Assembly: GCA_049969475.1 (NCBI GenBank)
Contig: JBMFOU010000004.1
Location: 74,971 to 138,970, forward strand
Direction: 5' to 3'
Length of the DNA: 64,000 bases
From: UBA2030 sp049969475
GTDB lineage: Bacteria > Bacteroidota > Bacteroidia > Bacteroidales > TTA-H9
Position numbers and translations under genes: made by a program. The notes under the pieces are model-generated. The model was given only the letters and a program-made list of their open reading frames with translations, did no database searches and had not been told where the DNA came from. Below, one piece after another: positions 1 to 7,992 of this stretch; within the stretch, counting starts at the first letter, position 1, and every line of letters begins with the position of its first letter.

Positions 1-1392
1 AGGCCATGGCTGCCTGAAAGCCATTTGACCGTTGCTGAAACTAAGGGATCTTCGCCAATTGACTGTAAAATAATCGAGCCAGGCCTGAGATGAAGTAATG
101 GGCTTTAGATAGTTGTAGGCTATTTTCAAGTCTTTTCCCTGCACTTTGAACGAGACAGTATCAACTACCCTTTTGGCGAATTCCGCTTCAAGTCCACTGG
201 TGGGTACAGATCCAATGCTTTGCTGCAATAGGGGAGTTCCACCCATTGAAACTTTCATCACCGAATTGGCAAACGAGCGCGCAACCACAGCAGATTTGAG
301 CCAAACCCGGCTTCCGGTTTCAACTCCCTCGAGGCTAAGATTAAAGTCGTAGCTGGTCTGTACATCGAACAACTCACCATACCACTGACGGCCCGATTTC
401 GTGAGTTGAACCAGATCTTTCTCATAGTGATAGCGATCGGTAAACTGAGTAAGTGTGTAATTTACAGGTGTTTCAGGTACTGGGTAATTAGAAATACGCA
501 ATCCTGGGCGGGTACCTACTACCAGGAAGCAATAGGCAAAATCACTGTAAGGGTTTTTGATGTAATTGAAACGCTTTTCGGTGTCGTTGTATGTCCAGGT
601 ATCCGGTCCTCCTGCATAAAATATTATGTAGTCTCCGGGGTCGAAACGACCGTCGTTTTCTCCTACCACCTCAATCGCCATTTCCCGTATATCATCAAGG
701 CGCTCGATGTTATTACCTTCGGGTAATATTCCTCCGCCGTTGCCGTGCATACGCAAATTTCGGGGATCAAGCCCTGCTAAGTTAATCCCCATCGCCTGTA
801 AATCGTTGTACGACAATTTGTAAATTCCACTCTGAGGAATTTTGATTTTATACCATGCATCTTCTGCCATGCCCGATTGCAAAATAGCGGAGACTGAAGC
901 TTTGGGCTGACTGGATGCCTGCAATGGGAAATCTTCCACAGTGGCTTCAAGAGAGAGAAACTTCAGAAATTCAACTAAAGTGTAACCCGTTGTTTGTTCC
1001 AGCCAGCGCATGGGTAATACCTCAATCTGCAGGTACCGTTGTCCGGAGATTTCCACAATTTCGTTTCGATAGTCGTATTGATGGGGTAACTTATCGCTCT
1101 GACCTAAATGAGCAACCGGTATTTCCATCACTTCTAGCGGATGAATCTCCAGGGTTTTAAGCTGTGCCTTCAAGGATTGTACGGGAATTCTCCATGCCAG
1201 GACGGGAAAAATGCCGAAATCAGCATGGTTTATACTTCCATCGAAATAATATGAAACGCTGATATTTCCATGGTCGTCGGTATTCGTCCATTTATCCCAA
1301 TTAAGGGTAAAGTCCTGGCGGGAGTGAATTACTTCCTGCGCAGAAAGCATGAAAGTGAAAAGAATAGACCCAAATAGTAAGTGAATTTTCAT
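1..1392 (-). CDS. porU: PorU, type IX secretion sortase (N-terminal 464 residues; continues beyond the window)
   Basis: PorU is the C25-family cell-surface peptidase that removes the C-terminal signal from type IX secretion cargo and attaches the cargo to A-LPS. The reading frame is open from base 1 to an ATG at 1392. It begins with a signal peptide (MKIHLLFGSILFTFMLSAQ). Around residue 187 it has GIYKLSYNDL and around residue 249 PGDYIIFYAGG, both typical of the N-terminal region of PorU. Near residue 437 it reads LDYFTVNWRRSLSF, the segment before the peptidase domain. The catalytic Cys and His lie outside the window, so activity cannot be judged. The gene diverges from a porP/sprF homologue and gldJ; in Flavobacterium johnsoniae gldJ is also next to porU and porV. 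The family is clear; only the missing C-terminus limits confidence. Confidence 0.88.
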   Translation of the reverse strand, partial: MKIHLLFGSILFTFMLSAQEVIHSRQDFTLNWDKWTNTDDHGNISVSYYFDGSINHADFGIFPVLAWRIPVQSLKAQLKTLEIHPLEVMEIPVAHLGQSDKLPHQYDYRNEIVEISGQRYLQIEVLPMRWLEQTTGYTLVEFLKFLSLEATVEDFPLQASSQPKASVSAILQSGMAEDAWYKIKIPQSGIYKLSYNDLQAMGINLAGLDPRNLRMHGNGGGILPEGNNIERLDDIREMAIEVVGENDGRFDPGDYIIFYAGGPDTWTYNDTEKRFNYIKNPYSDFAYCFLVVGTRPGLRISNYPVPETPVNYTLTQFTDRYHYEKDLVQLTKSGRQWYGELFDVQTSYDFNLSLEGVETGSRVWLKSAVVARSFANSVMKVSMGGTPLLQQSIGSVPTSGLEAEFAKRVVDTVSFKVQGKDLKIAYNYLKPITSSQAWLDYFTVNWRRSLSFSNGQMAFRQPWP

Positions 1393-1615
1393 ATGAGAGC
1401 CAACATAGATGATTTAATAACATTTACATTGCAAAATTGTGCATTCAGTGGATAAACTGAAACACTTGACCTTTGGAGGAGGTAAAATAAAATATCATGT
1501 TTGCAATGTTTTCAAGCTTTAAACGTTAGAGATAATGGCTTATTGTTGGAAAAAAAATGATAAAAAGTTTTGGGGATGTGCATTGTCATTAAAAAATATT
1601 TGTAATATTGTAGGA

Positions 1616-1623
1616 TAGTTTTG
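1616..1623 (+). promoter_or_regulatory. Putative -7 element for the porP/sprF homologue
   Basis: TAGTTTTG matches the Bacteroidota -7 consensus TAnnTTTG and lies 36 bases before the chosen ATG. No well-spaced -33 TTG was found, so support is moderate. Confidence 0.45.
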
Positions 1624-1659
1624 TGTACCGAAGATTATAAATTTATTCCCAGCATCGAT

Positions 1660-2661
1660 ATGATCAGGAAAAGCTTTATTATCGGCTTTAGTCTGGCGCT
1701 GATTATGTTTTGCACTACGACATACGGACAGGACCCAGCCTTCTCACAGTTCTATGCCAATCCGTTATATCTCAATCCGGCCCTTACAGGAAGTGCCTTT
1801 TTACCTCGTTTGACGCTTAATTACCGAAATCAGTGGCCGAGTTTGCCGGCTCATTTTGTGACTTACAATGCCGCTTACGACCAGCACGTATCGCAAATTA
1901 ACAGCAGTTTTGGGGTTTTGTTTAACACCGACAGGGCAGGCGATGGGATGATCACCACCACTACGGTAAGTGGGCTTTATGCATACAACCTTCAGGTATC
2001 AAGAAACACTTATGTTAATGCTGGTTTGCAGGCTACTTACTTTCAGCGCAGGCTTGACTTTTACAATCTGGTGTTCGACGATATGTTACACCCGGTTTAT
2101 GGCCAGATCTATCCCACCTCAGAACGCCCTCCTGAAAACCTGAGTGTTAGCTTTCTTGACTTCAGCACCGGGATGACCGTTTCCCATAAAGATGTTTTAT
2201 ACGGAGGCTTTGCCATCCACCATCTGACTCAGCCCTATGACGGATGGTACAACGACAATAGCACCGTTTTAAACCGTAAGTGGACCCTACATGCCGGAGC
2301 CGTTATTGACCTCGAGCCCCGCATGCGCGGCCGTCGCAGCCTCGAAGCCATGACCCTCTCACCCAACATCCTTTATCAGCAGCAAATGAATTTCAAACAA
2401 CTTAATATTGGTATTTACCTAAATAAATATCCTTTTGTGGTGGGTACCTGGTTCCGACACAATTTTGAAAATCCAGATGCGTTTATCTTTTTGCTGGGAT
2501 TTCAGCAAAGTTCTTTTCGGCTCGGTTATAGCTACGATGTTACGATATCTAAGTTGAAGAATGTTACCGGAGGAGCGCACGAGATCTCCTTTTCCTTCCT
2601 CTTCAATAACCCCGAACAGGGCCGGAAAAAGAATCAGGCTATTCCTTGTCCCAGTTTTTAA
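1660..2661 (+). CDS. PorP/SprF-family type IX secretion membrane protein
   Basis: The product is 333 residues. PorP/SprF proteins are outer-membrane beta-barrels linked to type IX secretion and, in gliding species, to secretion of the SprB adhesin. A signal peptide ends near YGQ, followed at once by DPAFSQFYANPLYLNPALTG, the family hallmark for the start of the mature protein. The rest alternates aromatic and polar residues as in a beta-barrel. I chose ATG 1660 over an upstream in-frame TTG because it places a normal signal peptide at the N-terminus. The gene is 46 bases before gldJ, on the same strand. Bacteroidota usually carry many paralogues, so the exact partner is unknown. Confidence 0.88.
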   Translation: MIRKSFIIGFSLALIMFCTTTYGQDPAFSQFYANPLYLNPALTGSAFLPRLTLNYRNQWPSLPAHFVTYNAAYDQHVSQINSSFGVLFNTDRAGDGMITTTTVSGLYAYNLQVSRNTYVNAGLQATYFQRRLDFYNLVFDDMLHPVYGQIYPTSERPPENLSVSFLDFSTGMTVSHKDVLYGGFAIHHLTQPYDGWYNDNSTVLNRKWTLHAGAVIDLEPRMRGRRSLEAMTLSPNILYQQQMNFKQLNIGIYLNKYPFVVGTWFRHNFENPDAFIFLLGFQQSSFRLGYSYDVTISKLKNVTGGAHEISFSFLFNNPEQGRKKNQAIPCPSF

Positions 2662-2663
2662 TT

Positions 2664-2671
2664 TACATTTG
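2664..2671 (+). promoter_or_regulatory. Putative -7 element upstream of gldJ
   Basis: TACATTTG fits TAnnTTTG and starts two bases after the preceding stop codon. A TTG at 2646-2648 is 15 bases upstream, shorter than the usual spacing. gldJ may therefore have its own promoter as well as read-through from the porP/sprF gene. Confidence 0.4.
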
Positions 2672-2707
2672 CACACAATTTTATCCTAAAGCATAATTCA
2701 CGCAGAG

Positions 2708-4354
2708 ATGATAAAATATCCGAGATTTGCAGCACTGGTGATGCTGGCGGTAATGGCAGCGGGCATTTCTTCGTGCAGCCTTTTCCGAAAAAGCAAAGAG
2801 CAATCGGCAGCTACCGGATGGAATTACAACGACCCTGAACAAGGGGGATTCGAAAAAATTGATTTCGCTGGTCAAACCAATGGCCCAGGCCTAGTTTTCA
2901 TAGAAGGAGGAACCTTCGTTATGGGCGCTACCCAGGATAATGTAATGGGCGAATGGGATAACACTCCCCGTCGAGTTACAGTTCGATCCTTCTACATGGA
3001 CCAGACTGAGGTAAGCAACCTCCACTACCTCGAATTTCTTTACTGGATTAAAAGAGTATTTTATCGCACCAATCGCCTCGATTATCAGGAGTATTATGTA
3101 AAACAACTGCCTGATACACTTGTATGGCGCGACCGTTTGGCCTACAATGAACCTATGGTTAACCTTTATCTGCGGCACCCGGCTTACCGCGATTATCCCG
3201 TAGTGGGTGTTAACTGGCTCCAGGCCAACGAATACTGCCGCTGGCGTACCGACCGTGTAAATGAAATGTTGCTTTACAATGCTGGTGTTTATCGTCTCGA
3301 TACTGATTACGATGTCAATGATTTCTTTACGACAGAGGCTTATCTGGGAGGATTTTACACTAAGGGCGACACTATGCGCAACCGCCGGGGCGAAGTGGAT
3401 ACCCTTGGCCTACCTGACTTAAGCTCCAAAGCTAAAGATAAAAAGCGGAGGGTTCGTATGGAGGATGGTATTGTCTTGCCTAATTACCGTCTGCCAACCG
3501 AAGCCGAATGGGAATATGCCGCCTATGGCCTGATCGGTAACACAGAATTTGAAAATATTCGTGAACGTCGCATTTATCCGTGGAATGGTAATTTTACCCG
3601 GGTTAATTCACCTAAAGACCGCGATTGGGGTCGATTTGCTGCCAACTTTAAACGAGGCCGTGGCGACTACATGGGGGTTGCTGGTTATCTCAACGATGGA
3701 GCCGACATCCCTGCACCAGTCATTTCGTATTATCCTAATGACTTTGGCTTATACAATATGGCCGGAAACGTCGCCGAATGGGTGCTTGATGTTTATAGGC
3801 CCTCTACCTTCGAAGACGCTTCTGATTTAAATCCTTTCCGTGGCAACATCTTCAAAGCCCCCGACCTGGCTGGACAAGGGCAGTTCCAGATAGACCGCGA
3901 CCTAAAAACTCCAGAGGGTGAGTTTAATGAAAACTTTGGTCGCTTTAAAAGGAAAAACGTTGATGCTCAAATCGATCCTACACTTCCATTCCGCCGCAAC
4001 TACCGTACCGCCGACAATCGTAATTACCTCGACGGAGATTGGGCTTCGCTGGGGGCTGCTAGTGGTGAGGATGTACGTGAAAAATGGAAAATGGTTGGCG
4101 ACAATGCACAATCCACTACGCTGATGTATAACAACGGCGTTTGGGACCCCGCCAGCAATAAATTCGGAGAAGGAGCCACCTCGCTCATCACTGACCGCTC
4201 GAGGGTTTATAAAGGCGGTTCCTGGAAAGACGGTGCTTATTTCCTGTCACCCAGTGCGCGCCGCTTTCTCGACGAACGCTTGAGCACCGATTACATTGGT
4301 TTCCGCTGCGCCATGGATAGAGTAGGTCCTACATCTGAAAATATCGAATATTAA
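2708..4354 (+). CDS. gldJ: GldJ, gliding motility / type IX secretion lipoprotein
   Basis: The product is 548 residues. GldJ is an outer-membrane lipoprotein of the SUMF1/formylglycine-generating-enzyme fold. In Flavobacterium it is needed for gliding and stabilises the GldK-containing ring of the secretion machine. The signal peptide ends in a lipobox (GISSC, Cys23). Then come GWNYNDPEQGGF, GLVFIEGGTFVMG, NLYLRHPAYRDYPVVGVNW and WRTDRVNE, which match GldJ better than GldK. The C-terminus has KGGSWKDGAYFLSPSARRF and GFRCAMD of the SUMF1 fold. GldL, M and N are not downstream, which also argues against GldK. A strong hairpin follows the stop. Membership is firm; whether the organism glides cannot be told. 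Confidence 0.92.
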   Translation: MIKYPRFAALVMLAVMAAGISSCSLFRKSKEQSAATGWNYNDPEQGGFEKIDFAGQTNGPGLVFIEGGTFVMGATQDNVMGEWDNTPRRVTVRSFYMDQTEVSNLHYLEFLYWIKRVFYRTNRLDYQEYYVKQLPDTLVWRDRLAYNEPMVNLYLRHPAYRDYPVVGVNWLQANEYCRWRTDRVNEMLLYNAGVYRLDTDYDVNDFFTTEAYLGGFYTKGDTMRNRRGEVDTLGLPDLSSKAKDKKRRVRMEDGIVLPNYRLPTEAEWEYAAYGLIGNTEFENIRERRIYPWNGNFTRVNSPKDRDWGRFAANFKRGRGDYMGVAGYLNDGADIPAPVISYYPNDFGLYNMAGNVAEWVLDVYRPSTFEDASDLNPFRGNIFKAPDLAGQGQFQIDRDLKTPEGEFNENFGRFKRKNVDAQIDPTLPFRRNYRTADNRNYLDGDWASLGAASGEDVREKWKMVGDNAQSTTLMYNNGVWDPASNKFGEGATSLITDRSRVYKGGSWKDGAYFLSPSARRFLDERLSTDYIGFRCAMDRVGPTSENIEY

Positions 4355-4363
4355 AAGGTTTAA

Positions 4364-4406
4364 AAAAAGAGAAAGGCCGGTCATGCAAACCGGCCTTTCT
4401 CTTTTT
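4364..4406. terminator. Bidirectional intrinsic terminator between gldJ and the HMA operon
   Basis: An 18-base perfect inverted repeat (arms 4364-4381 and 4389-4406) with a 7-base loop. The core GGCCGGT/ACCGGCC is flanked by A-runs on the left and T-runs on the right, so it can end transcription from both converging genes. Confidence 0.9.
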
Positions 4407-4418
4407 CAAATAACTCAC

Positions 4419-4772
4419 TTACCTGTCCTGAGGCTTTTTGCAGCACCTCGGTAAGCGCTGGTAGGCTTTGGGATTGGCCCTTACATCATCGGCATCGTAG
4501 CCAGCATTGCTAATCGCTTGGCGTATTTTCTCGGGTGTCGTTTTATCAGGATTGAAAATCACCTTTACCTCCTTCGTTTTCAGATCTAGCTCTGAGAAAA
4601 TAATGCCCCGCTCGTAGGCAAGAGCCTTCTCAATGGTCTCTTTACATATTTCGCACTGAGCAGAGGTTTTTATCCATAATGTGTCTGCCTTCCGTAATGT
4701 GCTGCCTTGGGCTGGCAAATGAATGAATCCAAGTAAGAATAATAGTCCTATTAGCAAAACATCTTTTTTCAT
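4419..4772 (-). CDS. Secreted heavy-metal-associated (HMA) domain protein
   Basis: The product is 117 residues. An N-terminal signal peptide (about residues 1-22) is followed by an HMA ferredoxin-like domain with a metal-binding CxxC (C40-E-I-C43), the pattern GIIFSELDLKTKEVKVIF and the typical AISNAGYDAD ending. The C-terminal RCCKK adds a second possible ligand pair. The protein probably binds copper, mercury or a related soft metal in the periplasm and passes it on. It is the last gene of a minus-strand operon with another HMA protein, a TonB receptor and an HYC_CC_PP-type protein. The metal cannot be assigned from sequence. Confidence 0.8.
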   Translation of the reverse strand: MKKDVLLIGLLFLLGFIHLPAQGSTLRKADTLWIKTSAQCEICKETIEKALAYERGIIFSELDLKTKEVKVIFNPDKTTPEKIRQAISNAGYDADDVRANPKAYQRLPRCCKKPQDR

Positions 4773-4785
4773 CTTTTTGAGTTTT

Positions 4786-5028
4786 TTAGCAACATGAATC
4801 TATTTTCCTGACGTAGTCCCCCTGGCAAGAATATCCTAACTTGCTGAAGGCTTCCTGAAACTGGTTTTTCCTATCAGTGTCTGACTGATATTCAATGAGT
4901 ATAGAACCCTGGGAGAAATCTATCTCAATACCTTCCACCCCCTCCATCTTGCTGAAATGATTTTTGAGGGTTTGGGCACAATACCGGCAGGTGGAACCGT
5001 CGAGGACAAATTTTACAATACGTTTCAT
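4786..5028 (-). CDS. Small HMA-domain metal-binding protein
   Basis: The product is 80 residues with no signal peptide, so it is probably cytoplasmic. The HMA motif is GSTCRYCAQTL (C14 and C17), followed by MEGVEGIEIDF and a terminal CC. It lies 13 bases before the secreted HMA gene and 27 bases after the TonB receptor. The pairing suggests one metal carrier on each side of the inner membrane. The domain is clear; the role is inferred from the operon. Confidence 0.78.
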   Translation of the reverse strand: MKRIVKFVLDGSTCRYCAQTLKNHFSKMEGVEGIEIDFSQGSILIEYQSDTDRKNQFQEAFSKLGYSCQGDYVRKIDSCC

Positions 5029-5055
5029 GATTAAAGTTTGGTTTTGGTATGGTGT

Positions 5056-7311
5056 TTACAAGATATTCCATCGCAGGCCCGTATAAATCATTCTTCCAGC
5101 CAGAGGACCCCATACCATGGAAGCATCGAAGAAGGGGCCATAGGGATCGTCTGCTGCTACTACTGGATGATGTTGGTGGTAATTTCCCAGGTTTTCGCTA
5201 CCGGCATATACTTCCCAATGTTTAAATCTACGGGTAATCTGGCCATGCATGATAACATAAGAAGGCGACCGTTCTGCCAGGCGATAGGTTTTTGGATTAT
5301 CGCCTGTGTATGGAAGCCTTGCATCACCATTCCAGAGGAAGGTGAAATCGAATTGCCACTTATCAAAACGGGTTTTCTGCGACAAATTTATCAGGGCTTT
5401 ATATCGATTAACAAAAGGCTTCTCTCTAAGTTCATTGTTTAACAACATGTTAACATCGTTGTAGCGAAAGGCGGTCAAAACCGAAAAGCCTTTGAAGGGT
5501 TCTGCCCTAATTTCGGCCTGATAACTATGGCTTTTGGAAGGACCCGCTAAATTGTAAAGCACTACTTTTCGGGCCGATACATCGGCATCGGCCACCCACT
5601 GACTGTTGAAGGAGGTATTGTAAAAATCGAGGGTAACATCTAGGTTGCGGTCGTCGCCGATTTCCCAGGTCTGGGTGAGGTTCAATCCATAATTCCAGGC
5701 TTTTTCTATTTGCGGTTCTCCTTGAATCTCGATCTGGCGCGAGCTGGAGAGAAAGCTCAGGTAATCATTGAGCATTGTGGGCATGCGGTATCCCCGGCCT
5801 GCTGAGCCCCGTATGACAAGCGACGAGAATGGCTGCCAGCGTATGTGAATACGGGGTGTGTAGAAAGTTCCGAAAATATTGCTATGGTCGGCCCTGATCC
5901 CAGCCATCACCGAAAAATCTGGGGAAGGAGTAAAAGTGTATTCTGCAAAGACCCCGGGAGTGCGGTAATTGCGATGCAGGCTGTCGAAAAGGAAATTCTC
6001 ACGGAGGTTTTCCCAATGAAAGCTTGCCCCTGCACTCACCTTGTGTTGCTCAGTGTGACCGGGTTCAAGCTGGAGAATCAGGTTGGCATACAATTCCCGG
6101 GTGGTGGTATTGTAAGGCCGATCACCAAAAAAGGCGTCAATGTTATGGAGTGTGCCCGATAATTGCAGTCCAATGCTGTTGTGCCCGTGATCATCTAATC
6201 TAAAACCTGATTTGAGAAAGGCTTGCAAACGCTGGTTTTTTATGTCCGAAGCATATAAACCCTGGGCCCGCCATGAGTTATTGTCATAAGAACCTACCGA
6301 GCCACCCCATCGGTCTTCCGATACATAATTGACCATCAGTTGCGAGTGTCCAAGATCTCCATATTCGTATGTCCATCGGTTGAACAGGTTGATCTGACGT
6401 GTGCGGGGCAAATCCATAAATCCGTCTTTATCCTGATCCATTTCCGATTGCTGTGTGGAACCATGGGCCATGAGCAGGGTTGACAGGCGGTCGCTCACAG
6501 GAATCCTTCCTATAAAATTTACCTCACCTCGACCTTCGCTGCTGCCAAATACATTGATATATCCCGTATTTTCCCAATGCTCAGGCTTAAAATACTCCAG
6601 ATTTATCTGACCCGTTATCGACTCAAACCCGTTGATCACAGAGGCCGTTCCTTTACTCACCTGAATGGATTGCATCCAGGGCCCTGGAACATAGCTCAGA
6701 CCATACGGCGCTGCAATGGAGCGAAGAAAGGGCATATTTTCAAGCATCAGTTGGCTGTATACGCCAGCCAATCCAAGCATTTGTATCTGTTGGGCCCCTG
6801 ACACGGCATCTGTATAGCCTACATCTACTGTGATGCTGTTTTCGAAGCTTTCTGAAAGGTTACAGCAAGCCAATTGTTTGAGCCCTTCCGTGGTGATGTG
6901 TTCTGTTTTAATGGTGGTAAGCTTCGAAACAAACTGATTACCTGGTCGGTCTTTCACCTCAATGCCCTGCAATGCTTCGCTGCGTGGCTTGAGTATCAGA
7001 TTAATTTCTCCAGAGTATCCATTTGTTTCTATCGTATCGCTTTTATAGCCCATAAATGAAGCAACCAGCAGGGAAGCTCCATTCACTGGTGCAAGCCTGA
7101 ATTTTCCATTGGGGTCGGTGGTGGTTCCCTCAGTGGTTCCTGCCCAGAATACACTGGCAAATGGCAAAGGAACTCTCTCCCCTTTTTCATTTAAAGCCCA
7201 TACTTTTCCTTGTATTTGGGCAGGGCTGACCTGACCCATTATTTTTGTTGGATATGTACCTAATATAATCCAAAGTCCCCAGAGGGACAATATCATGAGT
7301 GTTTTTATCAT
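5056..7311 (-). CDS. TonB-dependent receptor, probably metal-related
   Basis: The product is 751 residues from the ATG at 7311, which puts a signal peptide (MIKTLMILSLWGLWII) at the N-terminus; an upstream ATG at 7380 would bury it. Residues about 30-110 are a carboxypeptidase-regulatory-like domain (PFASVFWAGTTEGTTTDPNGKF). A plug domain follows (LACCNLSESFENS, then VSKGTASVINGFESITGQIN), and then a 22-strand barrel ending in GLRWNIL. The CC at the start of the plug and the HMA neighbours point to a metal or metal-chelate ligand rather than a glycan, and no SusD partner is present. The operon order is HYC_CC_PP protein, receptor, HMA, HMA. Confidence 0.87.
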   Translation of the reverse strand: MIKTLMILSLWGLWIILGTYPTKIMGQVSPAQIQGKVWALNEKGERVPLPFASVFWAGTTEGTTTDPNGKFRLAPVNGASLLVASFMGYKSDTIETNGYSGEINLILKPRSEALQGIEVKDRPGNQFVSKLTTIKTEHITTEGLKQLACCNLSESFENSITVDVGYTDAVSGAQQIQMLGLAGVYSQLMLENMPFLRSIAAPYGLSYVPGPWMQSIQVSKGTASVINGFESITGQINLEYFKPEHWENTGYINVFGSSEGRGEVNFIGRIPVSDRLSTLLMAHGSTQQSEMDQDKDGFMDLPRTRQINLFNRWTYEYGDLGHSQLMVNYVSEDRWGGSVGSYDNNSWRAQGLYASDIKNQRLQAFLKSGFRLDDHGHNSIGLQLSGTLHNIDAFFGDRPYNTTTRELYANLILQLEPGHTEQHKVSAGASFHWENLRENFLFDSLHRNYRTPGVFAEYTFTPSPDFSVMAGIRADHSNIFGTFYTPRIHIRWQPFSSLVIRGSAGRGYRMPTMLNDYLSFLSSSRQIEIQGEPQIEKAWNYGLNLTQTWEIGDDRNLDVTLDFYNTSFNSQWVADADVSARKVVLYNLAGPSKSHSYQAEIRAEPFKGFSVLTAFRYNDVNMLLNNELREKPFVNRYKALINLSQKTRFDKWQFDFTFLWNGDARLPYTGDNPKTYRLAERSPSYVIMHGQITRRFKHWEVYAGSENLGNYHQHHPVVAADDPYGPFFDASMVWGPLAGRMIYTGLRWNIL

Positions 7312-7405
7312 AGTTTCCTGATTTAGAAATTTTTGAACAAAATAAACAGATAGCAACCCCTGAACAGAGGCTGGTTCCAAGGCGGAATAGGAATAGGATT
7401 GTTTC

Positions 7406-7885
7406 TTAAATCAGGAAAACACAGAGTACAGAAGGCCGATGACTTAAGGGTGGCGCTTTACAATTAATATTTCCTGTTGGAAAGGATATATCTGTGGAGA
7501 ACGCAACTTGCTTAGGAAATGCATTAAATTCAAATAACAGATACCCTGAAACCCACTTGAGTATCTTGTCTGCACTTTGTTCGGTAAGAAAACTCCCCAC
7601 AGATAACTGCAAAACACTATCCTTGCAGCAAACAGGTACCCATTCAGGTTGAGGGGTCTCGTTTGCCCCATCGGCTTCCATGCTACAACAAGATACTGTG
7701 GAATTCAGCAGGCAACAGCTTCCGCTGTGCTCGCAATGGCCGGTTTTATTGAATAGCTGAATGTATTTTTCATTGTGAGACAAACAGGTGTGCACAGTGA
7801 GTAATATTCCCCCGCTGCTGGTAACCACCAACAGGCTGAGAAATGTAACCCACATCACTTTCAGGCCATCGCGTAATCTTGCCAT
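7406..7885 (-). CDS. HYC_CC_PP-type small secreted protein upstream of the metal TonB receptor
   Basis: The product is 159 residues with a hydrophobic N-terminal segment. It carries a histidine/cysteine pair (VHTC), several CC pairs (GSCCLL, VSCCSM, PVCCKD) and a C-terminal APPLSHRPS segment before a hydrophobic end. This is the pattern of the small proteins named HYC_CC_PP that precede metal TonB receptors in Bacteroidota. It probably binds a metal in the periplasm or at the outer membrane. A promoter-like TAATTTTG lies only 5 bases upstream of this ATG; if it is used, translation would have to begin at the internal ATG at 7855, which still leaves a signal peptide. Confidence 0.7.
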   Translation of the reverse strand: MARLRDGLKVMWVTFLSLLVVTSSGGILLTVHTCLSHNEKYIQLFNKTGHCEHSGSCCLLNSTVSCCSMEADGANETPQPEWVPVCCKDSVLQLSVGSFLTEQSADKILKWVSGYLLFEFNAFPKQVAFSTDISFPTGNINCKAPPLSHRPSVLCVFLI

Positions 7886-7889
7886 GGCG

Positions 7890-7897
7890 CAAAATTA
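7890..7897 (-). promoter_or_regulatory. Possible -7 element for the metal operon
   Basis: On the minus strand TAATTTTG fits TAnnTTTG, but it sits 5 bases from the annotated ATG and has no clear -33 element. It may indicate a downstream start at 7855. Confidence 0.3.
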
Positions 7898-7957
7898 ATA
7901 GTAAACCATACCATTCGGTAGTTAATAAAAGGTTAATCTGTTTTGCAGGCGATAAAG

Positions 7958-7965
7958 TACTTTTG
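7958..7965 (+). promoter_or_regulatory. Putative -7 element for holB
   Basis: TACTTTTG fits TAnnTTTG and ends 27 bases before the ATG at 7993. This supports 7993 rather than the in-frame ATG at 7879, which lies upstream of the element. Confidence 0.5.
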
Positions 7966-7992
7966 CAGAAATTTGATTTTGGGGTAAAAATC

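Noticed and set aside
146..1160. Several short plus-strand frames in the first kilobase
   Set aside because: They are antisense to the porU frame, which is open across the whole stretch and carries PorU motifs.
2708..4354. Calling the SUMF1 lipoprotein GldK/PorK
   Set aside because: Its segments match GldJ more closely and gldL, gldM and gldN are not downstream.
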